A program made the position numbers and the translations under genes. This document shows, in pieces, positions 11,105-21,462 of a stretch of DNA of 64,000 nucleotides. The stretch is from Stenocarpella maydis (Eukaryota; Ascomycota; Sordariomycetes; Diaporthales; Diaporthaceae). Position 1 is the stretch's first letter. Each line of letters begins with the position of its first letter. Under the pieces are notes generated by a model. It was given only the letters and a program-made list of their open reading frames with translations. It did no database searches and was not told the origin of the DNA. The DNA lies in NCBI GenBank assembly GCA_002270565.1, contig NQMI01000163.1, positions 1 through 64,000 on the forward strand, written 5' to 3'.

Positions 11105-13539
11105 ATGGCTGGAGGCAGACCCCGTGGGCGACCGCGAGGCTCCGGACGTCCCCGTGGCCCTGGCCGTCCTCCTGGCCGCCCTCCTGGCCGTTCGCGCAGG
11201 TACTCCGACTCCACTGTCGCCTCCCTCGATCTCAGCAAGATCGAGTACCTTGACGAACTGTCCATCTTGAAGCCAGCCCCGTCCGTCACTGAGTTCCCCA
11301 CCTTCGTCCTGGACGATGCCATCATCTATCGCAAGGACACCGGTGGAAACCTGGTAGTTGCCAACGTCTGCAACGTCAACTTGGAAGGCCCTCTCGTTGT
11401 GCGCGGGAAACTAGAGGTGGAAGCCGACCTCGTGGTTCACTGTATGCCGCTCCGACCTGGCCTTTGGCCCTCTGTCGCCACCCATCCAGGTTCGTAGCTA
11501 ACAATGCGGGTATTAGTGCGCAAGCGCTCGAAAAACAAGGCCTACATCGAAATCCCCGTGTGCGAGGGCTATTCTATCGGATACGGCCCCTGGCCCGCGG
11601 TTTGGGCCTCCGGGAAGGCTGGCTGGTATGAAATCAACCCGTCTGAGGGGTACAGATCCATGTATGAAGAAATGTGTGAGGGTATCACTCTTTACTACAT
11701 GGTCATGGACGCATACACTTCCATGTACAGGCCACCGGCATCGAGGCCAAGGAGATTGAAAGCGTGGCAGATGCCCGTTGAAGAGGTTTTGTTCAAGGTA
11801 GGCAGCGCGGGGCAGATGGGCTTTCCCATGAGCTAACAAGACGAAAGTACTCAGTCGCCATTGGTGATGGCGCCACTCTTCCCGACGCCAAAGAGCGGTG
11901 CCAGAAGCACGCACCTTTTCTCCTAGCTCATTTCAGCCAAGAGAGTGAGGATGATATCACATGGAAGCACACATCCATCCGGAGATGGCTAATGGAGACA
12001 AATGAGGTGCGCTCCTCCTCTCAGGCGCTAATTCCTGATATCGGTTGCTGACGGTTAATCCCAGGACCTTGTCAAGAGGCTGGACGAAGCTAAGAAGGGA
12101 GTACCGCCTCCTGCGCCTGCGCCCACGGAGATGCCCTCGGCCGGTACGTTGGACTCGAAAGAAGACTCTAGCGATGGCGCACAACATGATGTCCGCATGG
12201 AGGATGCCCCGCCAATTCCGCCGCTTCGATCTGAGACCTACGTTCCTCCCCCTGTCATCCCTCCACGTAGGCACGCCCAGCCCCCGGCGCCTTCTACTCC
12301 CGATGCTGGCGCCCAGAGCCCACCAGTTCAAGCCGAAGAACAGAACCCGGTCAAGGTTCTCCTCGAGGTGCTGGAAGAGATTTTCCAGTTCCATGGGGGG
12401 GGTGCGCAAACTCTTAAGCAGACCAAAGTTCACACCCAGATGTATTACAGGTGCAGCATCAAGAACTACGGCGCAGCAGAGGAAATCATACATTTCTATG
12501 CCCAACCCCTCCTGCAACAACTGCCACAGAAGTGGAATCCGAGTCCCTTCTGGGATTGGCTTACAGGCATCGTCGACAAGCCCTTCGAGCCCAAACTCCT
12601 CACCAAGGAACAGATTCCAGCGCAATGCAGACGAAGAAAGAAAAAAGACAAAGTTAGCTCAAAATCCAAGGAGGAAGGTAAGGATGAAATACAAAGCCCG
12701 AGGTTACCGGCAGGCAAGCGATGGCCGCCATCTACACTCACTCCCCGGCCTGCAGCTTTGAGGCCGGGGCCCAGTGCCAAGAGACCTGCCGTTTACCACA
12801 GCGACGACGACGATGAAAGGGCTCGTAAAGCGGCTCGGACATCACAGGACTCAGAAGACGAAGAGGGGGGGGACGATGATACTGACGCAGACGGCACCAG
12901 TGATGCAGCTGACGCATCGGTCAACAAAGACGCAGTACTCACTACGCTAACACCAACACCTCTGGAGACAGCCCGTCTCGTTGTACGCGCCGAGAGAATC
13001 CCTAGCATGTCACCGAGCGGCCCTAACGGGACCTGGAGATGTGAAGAAGACAGTTGCAACTATATTGTCCGCTCGGCCGAGGAGCCAGAGGGCAAGGAAC
13101 TCATCGAAAAACATTTCCAGGGCCACGCGATTCAGGCCGAAAAATTGAAGCTCGCGCTCTCAGAGGGAACTCGGGGTCACATGCCTATAAAGTATGCATA
13201 TTTTCCTCCCTCTTTCTTCATTTACGTACTTGTGGAAGAGCGCAATAAAAGACGTTGATACGTCTCAGAACTAGGCGACCGCGCATGGGAGCCCTTCGGC
13301 CAGCGGACCTCGCCAACTGCTCCCATACTGATATCGAGTTGCGCGCAAATTTGTGCCCCCATTCTTTCTCACCAAGGCTGAGCATCCGCGAATATGAGAG
13401 CCAATGGCTAACAAACCTGGCTTACAGTCATCTGCTCGAGAAAATCCGCAGCATAGGAGAAAAGGCGAAGAAAAAAGAGCAGAGCCACGTTGATGGCGTG
13501 CGTGCTCCGCAACCGGTGAAAAGAAAACTGATTATCTAG
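11105..13539 (+). CDS. RFTS-domain protein resembling heterochromatin factor Raf2, with AT-hook
   Basis: Predicted nuclear protein of 671 residues. Exons are 11105-11441, 11517-11797, 11848-12006, 12065-13191 and 13428-13539; all phases agree. Residues 5-32 are a Gly-Arg-Pro run containing an AT-hook core (PRGRP, 6-10). Residues about 60-200 match the replication-foci targeting (RFTS) domain of DNMT1-type proteins (IEIPVCEGYSIG, WPAVWASGKAGWYEINPS, MCEGITLYY). A proline-rich and acidic linker follows. Near 585-609 lies one zinc-finger-like motif (C-x4-C-x18-H-x3-H), then a conserved C-terminus (NHLLEKIRSIGEK). There is no methyltransferase domain. RFTS plus zinc finger and this length resemble fission-yeast Raf2, a subunit of the Clr4 H3K9 methyltransferase complex; orthology is inferred. 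The last intron (236 bp) is long and could hide a small exon. Confidence 0.8.
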
Positions 13540-14953
13540 CGCGACGTAACATGAGGGCGGACGGGGGATGGCAGAGCTGGATTTCGCGATGCGAATTATG
13601 GTGGCACAAAACTGGAGGAACAAGGCCGCTAAGAGGTGGCAGACGGTCCGAAGCTGTCCAGACGGCGACTGCTTTCTGTTGGAGCTTCTATGATACCCAT
13701 GCAACATTCATGGCGTTTGGCTTCTAGTGCTGGTGGGAGGGTTCATGACTAAAGGGGTTCCTGGTGGATGAGAACAAGTCTCCGGTTTCTTCTATGAAGG
13801 CAAGCACAATATTAATGAATATGCTCTCCAATCCGTATAGGCTTTGCCTCATACGCCTACTTCATTCATCCTACTACCACTATGCTACATCATTTATAAG
13901 ACTGCTATGTAATATGCTATGGTTATTATTTTAGGGAGCTTATAGACTACTCCCTATAAGGCCTTATTTCCACTGCTAAACCTTATCCCTTGCCTCCTAT
14001 TATTTTAGCTTTATAAATGATCCCACCGTGGGTATAATTTTATCTGGGGGACTGGTTCAGTCTCTGAGCCCGCGCAGCGGGCGACCCAACCCCCTATCCA
14101 CACCATTCTTTGAGCGAAGCGATCAAAGCGGAGCGTCACCCGCTCCGAGAGAAGCGGCCAATTAACGAAATCTCAAGGACCAGGTCCAACTCACATTAGT
14201 GACACATCCTAAATCCCCAGCTAGATAAATGTGTTTGCGGTTGCTGATCAACCATGGCTGGGTCACCAGCTTGAAACTATGCGGCGAAGCTGTTGTTTAT
14301 CGCAAAGGAACCAACCGCCTGGCAGCCAGATGTGTCCACTACCAAGTGCGAAGGCTACCCGTTTTGTGTTTTTCTTTTTTGTAAGTTTTTGTCTTCATTT
14401 TCTAGAGGGTAATACCCAGGCTGAAAATACGAGCCCAGGCTCAGAGCTATCCAGCCTGGCTAAACGGACGACTGATACTCCTTTTCTTTCACCTGCCCCC
14501 TGTCTCGTGTCATGGAATCCCTGCTAGCTACCTGGTTCTTGGTCCGTCCTCCGCAGAAGCAGCTGCTTCGCGGCCAAAAATTACATCAGCTAGGCTTCGC
14601 CCTCCGCAATAGGCGCAATCCGCCTCTGCTAGGTGCTCGCTCCACGCGTGGTCATGACTGGACTGCACTCAGCTTGCGCTCCCGACTGATCTTGACCTAT
14701 CTTGGCAACCCGGGATTGATAGTCTTTGGCGGAATCTCGTTCGATTGTAGCAAGCCACACACCTTTTTTGGTACACCAAATTCGATATTCTTCCTCTATC
14801 CCTCGACCTCTCGGTCCCCGGTGGTGTTTCGTAATCCGGCTCTCCTGGGACTCTCCCAACGCCAGCCAGCCACTCGTGACAGACTTATGCACCTCTGTAT
14901 AGCCAGCCCCCCAAAAGAGTTTACTCACTACCGGGCAGCTGGTCCTTTCCGGT
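13540..14953. other. Convergent intergenic region with a small AT-rich transposon-like relic
   Basis: Bases 13540-13800 look like 3' flank of the RFTS gene. From about 13830 to 14040 the composition becomes AT-rich and similar to the left-end block, then three adjacent hairpins follow (see separate entry). The rest, up to the Mkt1 stop, shows no supported coding frame. Confidence 0.6.
14068..14147. repeat. Three consecutive small hairpins
   Basis: Perfect arms occur at 14068-14073/14077-14082 (GCCCGC, 3-nt loop), 14108-14113/14123-14128 (CTTTGA, 9-nt loop) and 14129-14135/14141-14147 (CGGAGCG, 5-nt loop). The last two abut. They sit at the end of an AT-rich patch, which suggests the subterminal part of a DNA transposon or MITE. 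Family unknown. Confidence 0.6.
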
Positions 14954-17300
14954 TTACTGCGTCCGAGACACAAGATAATCTTGGGCCTTGACCCAGACGT
15001 CCTTCGAAGCCAGCTGGTCCAAGGTCTTGACGCCCTTGACCAACGCCTTGAAGAAGTCGCAGAAGACTTCAATGTCCTCTCGAAGGGCCTTGGCTTTGGG
15101 GAAGTACAGAGCCGCGAACTTGTCGAGGTCGCGATTCTCATCAGAATCCATCTCCAGATAGGTCCTGATGGCAACGCCCATCGCGGCGTTGTAGTTTCGG
15201 TTGACGAATGGGAGCCTGCTCGCCACCAGATCAGCAAAGCCTATTTCCATCAAGTATATGTTCGGGGCTTCGGGTCCGGTACTCACGCATTACTTATGTC
15301 CCAATACTCGCCTGGCTCCCGCCTTCTCTCTGTCTGGTTGTTCAAGAACATGTGTACTAGAATAGCCTCGACCAGATCCCGGTCCGCATCGCGGACAGCC
15401 GACACCTGCGATGCAAATGAGAGCATGTCCTTGCGCAGGGGCCCTGTGTAGCCGATAGCTTCGTGTCTGAGCTTCAATAGTACAGCAGACCGACTCAGTA
15501 GAAGCAGAGATGGCTCGACATCACCCTCGTCCTGACGCGGCTTGCTGTTGAGCTGTTCGAATTTGATGAGTTCAAATGCCAGAAGCATTGCTTCATGCAG
15601 TCCGGCCGCGTCCGGGTACTTCTTCACGGTGGCTTCGAGCTCATAGATTGCCGTAGCCAAGGCCTTCCCCCAAGGCGTGAGCTCGTGCGAGTCGTCAACG
15701 TACTCCCTCAGGTGCAAGAATCGCCATATGACCGTGGAAATGATGTGGTGTGGAGAGTCGATCCCCTTGGGTTTGCTGCCTGGATTCATGACCGTTGCCT
15801 TGGTGAAGCCAGGCGCCTGCAGAGCTGAGACCTCGAAGGCGACAGATCCTGCCCGGTCTTTTGGGGCCGGGGCGGAGAGACTCCACGAAGGGAACTGCTC
15901 CTTGACCGCTTTCTCTTCGATACCCCAAGTCGCAACCTTGGGGCTCGTGGTGCGGAAGGTGCTGTTGCGTATCACGGCAGCCCGTCCCGGGTCGGAGAAC
16001 CAATCCTTGACCTCAATATCCTTGAAGTGGAATCCACGGTGGAGCCTTGGTATCACGAGACCGAGCGCAGTCTCCCTCACCGGCATCAACGCCTGGGTGA
16101 CGAGCTGCCTGTACTCGCTAGACGAGACGCCATCTAGGGTTGGCAGAACGGCGATCCTGCTGTGCGTGATGTAGCTGAGTAAGCGAGGCCCGATGAGGCC
16201 GGTGTTCAGGTAGTGGTGGAGCTCGTCAGGCAGACGCAGGGCCAAGTACTCGTGAGAATCCTCAGTCAGGGTGTCCTTGGCCTCGATCTCCACGGCGCCG
16301 TTCAACGCTATGTAAATGAAGTGGTCGACGATCATGCGCGCCTTGCAGTACTTGTCGAACCAATCAGGCTGTTGGCTCTTGAGTATGTCATCAAAGGCTT
16401 GGCACACCTGCTTCACGTGTTTGCCATTGGTCCTCAGCATGTTCACGGCGTCTCTAACGGTGTTTGGAGCTTGCTGTTGAGTCTTGGCCGGAAACGGTGG
16501 CAGGAATGAGGTCCCTGTTATAAGGAGCGCGTCGACAAGGATGGAGTCGTCAACATTGAGGTGGCGCTTCAGCGTTTCCTTATCCACGGCTAGAAATTTG
16601 TTGCTATCCCAGTCGATGGCTTGGATGAGGACATCGGAGATGGGATAGAGCAGCAGCTCCCTGGGGCCCATGATGGCACCGCACATCTGCTCCACCTTGG
16701 AGAAATATGCAATCTTCAGAGAGTCAGCAGAATTCCCTAGGAGAGTGCCATCCCGAGGACCGTCTCATACCTGCGCGACAGCCTTGAAAGGCGGGACCAA
16801 GAAATGGAGGCCGCGCCTCCTGAGGATGCCCTGGAGGGTGGGGTAGAAGGACTCGACACGATACGCTCCTACGCGAGGATTAGACACGGGGCTGGAATCC
16901 CGATGAAGCAATTGGCTGCCTTACCAGAATGCAGCCCAAAGGTCTCTACAGCAGGCTCAGCCTGGGCATTGTTGTATAGCTGCCAGGCGGCATTTGTGCC
17001 AATGTTGGCGGCTCGGCCCAGTTCAAGCATGAGCTCGTCCTGGCCCTTTACCGGGCACCCGTCGAATATGAAAAACGGGCTGCAGTCGTTGGCCTTCCAC
17101 TTGTTCAGGTCGACTTCGATGCAGTCCTCGAGGGCGAGGGGGCCGCCGACGGCGGGGATCAAAGGTTCGTGCGAGCGTTCGAGGAGGAGGCGCAGGTAGT
17201 ACGTCGCATCGACAGCGATAGTATTTCCCTTGAGCTGTGAGGCATCGTGTGACGCGGCGACTCCGGAGATGAAGAAGTCATCGCCTTTGAGGGCCGACAT
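14954..17300 (-). CDS. MKT1: Mkt1-like post-transcriptional regulator (XPG-like)
   Basis: Predicted 726-residue homologue of Mkt1, which works with Pbp1 to regulate translation and stability of certain mRNAs (HO and mitochondrial messages in yeast). Exons on the minus strand are 17300-16925, 16868-16771, 16713-15294 and 15240-14954; phases are consistent. The N-terminus carries the XPG-N-like fold (NTIAVDATYYLRLLLE, then FFIFDGCPVKGQDEL), followed by the internal XPG-like part (SKVEQMCGAIMGPRELLLYPISD). The rest is the Mkt1-specific N- and C-terminal domains (LVIPRLHRGFHFKDIEVKDW; NRNYNAAMGVAIRTYL). Nuclease activity is doubtful in this family because catalytic acidic residues are incompletely kept. 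The last intron uses the GTAATG donor at 15293. A nearby GTGAGT would break the frame. Confidence 0.9.
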
Positions 17301-19225
17301 GTCTGCAGCACGTCGTGACAGTGACTGGTGGGGTTGCGCCCAATTGCCTGTAGAGCGGCGGTTTGTTGGCAATTGCTAGGCTCGGCGACACACGCACGGG
17401 CCCGGGCGGTGCGCAACGACAAGCAGGCGTATGCCTCGAGGTGGGACAAGCCTTGTTGGCAGCCTGTTGCTGCCACAAATGTCTGGCGGGGGTGCAACAG
17501 GTCGAAGGCCCAGGTCTAGCACTTGGATACCGGAGGCTAGCTTTTGAGGGACCTGGAAGCCAATTATGAAGGGAAGACGGAAGACGGAAGACGGAAGGAG
17601 TGGCTCGAGCTTGTCTCGTCGGCGGTGAGTTATAAGGAGGTAGTCGAAAGGCGAAGAGGAGCGCGGAGCGAGCAGCGTGGAGCGTGGAATAAGAACACGC
17701 GGTCGAAGCGCAGAAGTCCAGCCACCGAGGCACCGCACAGAGAGGCAGAGAGAGGCAGGTCGCAAGACTCTGGGGGGGTCCTAAAAGAGGGGAGGTGGCA
17801 GGTTGAGGCAGGTCACGGCGAGAAGCCTCGGGGACGGCGAAGGTGAGGTTGAGGTGGATGGGGGGGGTCGGTGTCAAGCTGCGGTTCTAGGGCCGGGCGC
17901 TTTGCTATGTGTGTGAGCCACAGCAACCGCGAGCGCTCGCGCACACACACACACACAGCACACAGCAGGAAGCTGTTGTTGGTGGGCTGCGACCGACAGG
18001 GGTTAGGGATGTCAAGGGCCTGCGGCTTCCCCACCCAGCATCCCCTGATCAGGAATGGTGCCGGATATTCCAGGTGTCTCAACCCCTGCAATCGACATGT
18101 GGGAAGGAGGATAACATTTATATTTATACCATCCACATGTGTGGATGATGTCTTCTATAGTGCCATGTGTCCTGGTGTGTAAGTGATCTCTGGGGTGCCC
18201 TCGTGCCTAAGAATTGGTGGCTATAGGAAATCAACATGTTTTCAAAACGCCTTCTCGTAAGAGACTGACCACCCCAACATGCATTCTTGAGTATGTATTC
18301 CTGGCATCTGAATATCATCAAACACTGGCAGAGAGCAGAGGATCTCACAAGACACTAGACACGCATTGAATGACTGCAAGACATGCTCGGATCCACATGC
18401 AATGAGTGCTCATTGCGAGGCTGTAGGCTAGATCGCTCACACTATGTAACATGGATATCAATTGATGTCTAAACTTTCCAACGGCGGACGCACCCGATTG
18501 TGCTCAACCACAGATGTGATGGCTTCCTTCTTCGCCGCCATGCTAGCAACCTCCCTAATTTGAATGCGAGACATAGCACTGCTATGAGATGGGAGTTTAT
18601 TTATCATCAGTGTCCACGCGCTGCCACAATGATTCTGCAGTCGCGATCAGTGTTATCCGTTCCAGCCCTCTCTTGTGGCAGGATCCAAAACGCGTGTATT
18701 AGATATTTCGGAACAGTAGGGTTTGAGACTTCAATAAGGACCTGTATCTGAAGCATTCATGGCTTGAGTGAAATTAGACACTGTCGTATCCTTTTTGCGC
18801 CTTGGATGCGGAAGCTGCCCGTCTTCCGAGCAGACAAAGAAGACCCTAACCCTATGCGACCCAGTTTTAAGTAGATATACCTAGCTCGGTACCTAGGTAT
18901 CCACCTGGGTACGTCAGGACCTGCTTGTGGGGGCTTGAACAGCTCAGGCCCTGCTCTGTTGCGCATCAGAGAGGCACATGTTGGATTGGCGAGTCCGTCA
19001 TCTGCAGTGCGCCGGCTTGCATCGACCCGTGTTTGTTGATATGCCCGTGTGATCCTGCCCCGTGCAGCTGGTCGAGCGAGGGAAAAGGAAACGGACCCGT
19101 TGTTTCTCGTGCACCGAGGACGGCCTCACAGCCCCCGCCTGCCTGTTTGTTCATCCTACCTTCAACAAAACACCAAACTCAGACCTGCAGGTCGAAGGAC
19201 ACAAATTCGGACGTGCAGAACGAAA
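17301..19225. promoter_or_regulatory. Divergent promoter region, Mkt1 / RmlD-like gene
   Basis: About 1.9 kb without a supported gene. It contains a (CA)n run at 17942-17957, a telomere-like CCCTAACCCTA at 18844-18854 and the palindrome TACCTAGGTA at 18890-18899. No frame in either strand has family similarity that I recognise. Confidence 0.55.
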
Positions 19226-20459
19226 ATGGCCGAGAGAACAGCACTCGTCACCGGTGCCACCGGGCTCTTGGGCCGACAGGTCCTGAAGGCCTTTGCCAGA
19301 CGGCACTGGACTGCCAAGGGCACGGGTTTGTCGCGAGCAGACGACGCGACAATTCTCAAGGTCGACTTAGCCTCGCCCGACGAGGTAGAGAGGGCCCTCG
19401 ACCAATCCAAGTATTCAATCACCTGCCGATGTACCTAGTATTCTCAGTTGTCTGACATGACCACCACAGGCCTCGAGTTGTGGTCCACTGCGCTGCAAAC
19501 CGCTTCCCGGATAAGGTCGACAAGGACCCCCAAGGCACCCGCAAGCTCAATGTCGAGGCTACCCGTGACCTCGCCAGACTTTGCGCAAGACGTGATATAC
19601 TCTTGATCTACATCTCCACAGACTGTTTGTTCTTTCCCCTCTCTCAAACTCGTCGTGTCGTTCGACGATCCAGAAATGTCTCAGCGGCTGGAGCGCTCCT
19701 GAGTCGTTGTCTCGCGGGCCCCAAAGACTGGACTCTGCGTAGACCCGCTTCGAAGTTTCACTAACCAGGATCCCGAGCAGATGTCTTCTCCGGAAAGCCT
19801 GGCGATGCCCCGTACGAGGCAGATGCCGCCACTGGCCCTACCAATTTGTATGGGCGGACCAAACTCGACGGGGAGCATGCCGTCTTGGAGCAATTCAAGG
19901 CTGCTGGAAAGGATGGCCTGGGTGTAGTGTTGAGAGTACCAGTCCTGTATGGTGAGGCCGATATGCCAAACGAGAGTGCCATCAACGTCCTGATGGATGT
20001 TGTCTGGAAAGCTCAGAAAGGCGAAAAGGTCCAGATGGAGCATTGGGCTCTCCGATACCCAACCAACACCGAAGACGTTGGAAGGGTCTGCCATGGTAAG
20101 GTCCCCCACACCTCGCCTTCATAGAATCCCGGATTTCGTAACCTGATGATGGCCTAGATGTTGCTGTCAAGTATCTCGCTGCAGGCGGCAACCAGCGGAC
20201 CGACTTGCCCAAGGTCCTGCAGTTCTCGAGCGAGGACAAATACACCAAGTACGAAATTTGTCAGTTGTTCGGTGAGATAATGGGTCTGAACATTGATGCC
20301 ATCGAGCCGAACACCCAGGGCAATGATCCCAATGCCAGCGTGCAAAGGCCTTTCGACTGCCACCTGAGCACGAAGACTTTGAAAGACCTCGGCATCGACG
20401 TTTCGACTCAGGACTTCACTGGTTGGTGGAGACGCGAAGTCCGAGCCTTCAGGAAATAA
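19226..20459 (+). CDS. NAD(P)-binding RmlD / MAT2B-like protein
   Basis: Predicted 318-residue short-chain (extended) Rossmann protein of the RmlD substrate-binding family. Fungal members are close to the regulatory beta subunit of methionine adenosyltransferase (MAT2B) and to dTDP-4-dehydrorhamnose reductase. Exons are 19226-19410, 19470-19624, 19781-20095 and 20158-20459; phases agree. Visible features are the dinucleotide motif GATGLLG (10-16), VDLASPDEV, CAANRFPDKVDKDP (about 69-82), ISTDYVFSG (about 110), the catalytic-type YGRTK (Tyr137, Lys141) and RVPVLYGE. The exact substrate or partner cannot be told from sequence. A methionine-cycle regulatory role is more likely than rhamnose synthesis because no other rhamnose gene is nearby. 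Confidence 0.85.
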
Positions 20460-21462
20460 CGGACCAGACGAAGACTTTCGGCCTTCTACAAGTACGACGG
20501 GCTAACGGCCGCCGCTATGGGAGGATTTGGAGATGCGCAGTGTTAGTTCATAACACTGGGCTTGGCATATGTCCTCATACAAAACATCCGGACGACAGTC
20601 ACCGATGTACGTATCCGCTGGGCTCTCAGGGTCTCGCTCTTTACCCGCTGTTCACGTGGAACGAAGGTCGACCATGGCATTTGCAGCCTCCTTGCGGATG
20701 CTCTCTTGACCAGGTGGAGTGCAGCCATACGCTTGCACTATCCCACCCGCCTCAATTCCTTAGATGGCAGTACTTAAATCAAGCATGGTTAGACACGAAC
20801 CAATAACTTCCGATGTGGACTAACACCATGCTGAGCAGAGAGCAAACTAAGGCGCACCGGATTCGACCCTCACATGAAAAAGCCACTGATGTTACAAACC
20901 AGGTCCTGACGAGATGCCAGCCCAATGAAAATTTGCTCCTCTAAATTGCAGAGTCTCAGAGGCCCAGAGGGAATGCCTCCAACAGCAATTCGGCCCCAGC
21001 AGTGGCAATTGTGTGACGCCCGCGGGAGAAAGCCGCTTGAACTGGTGGAGATTGCTGTGTGCTTACTACTTTGGTACTGCTGCATGCCAACACGCCCGCG
21101 GGTACTCACAAGGATGGCGCCCGCGCAGGAATGCTGGGTGCGCGAAGGGCGGGTTTTTGGACCACTTAGCCACCTCAAACCTCGACATTTTCTCCAGCTT
21201 GGTATTCTGATGACCCCCATCACTCTCCAAGATCCATCGTCACCCGAATACCTCTTCTTACCATCGAGGCCGACACACCAAGCTTACCTCGGAGCAAGAG
21301 CTGGTTAGAGAAGAGGTTGCAGTGGGATTAAGGTTATATTGGTCGGCCAAGCCCAAGCGAGGAAACGATCGACCACTAGCCGACAACGCCTGTACGCCGG
21401 AAATTAACCATATTATTACCACAAAGCCGATGGTGAAAGCTCTTGGGACCGTTGTCCTCACG
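20460..21462. other. Intergenic region upstream of RA-PH gene
   Basis: 3' flank of the RmlD-like gene and leader of the next gene. No coding frame is supported. An in-frame open stretch joins the next gene from 21322, with one earlier ATG at 21430. Confidence 0.5.

Noticed and set aside
14512..15237. Open frames on both strands over the Mkt1 3' end
   Set aside because: They are shadows of the Mkt1 last exon and its 3' flank. The Mkt1 frame shows the family motif NRNYNAAMGVAIRTYL.
20850..20890. Possible tRNA B box (GGGTCGAATCC) on the minus strand
   Set aside because: The flanking bases do not form a T stem and no A box is present at the right distance.
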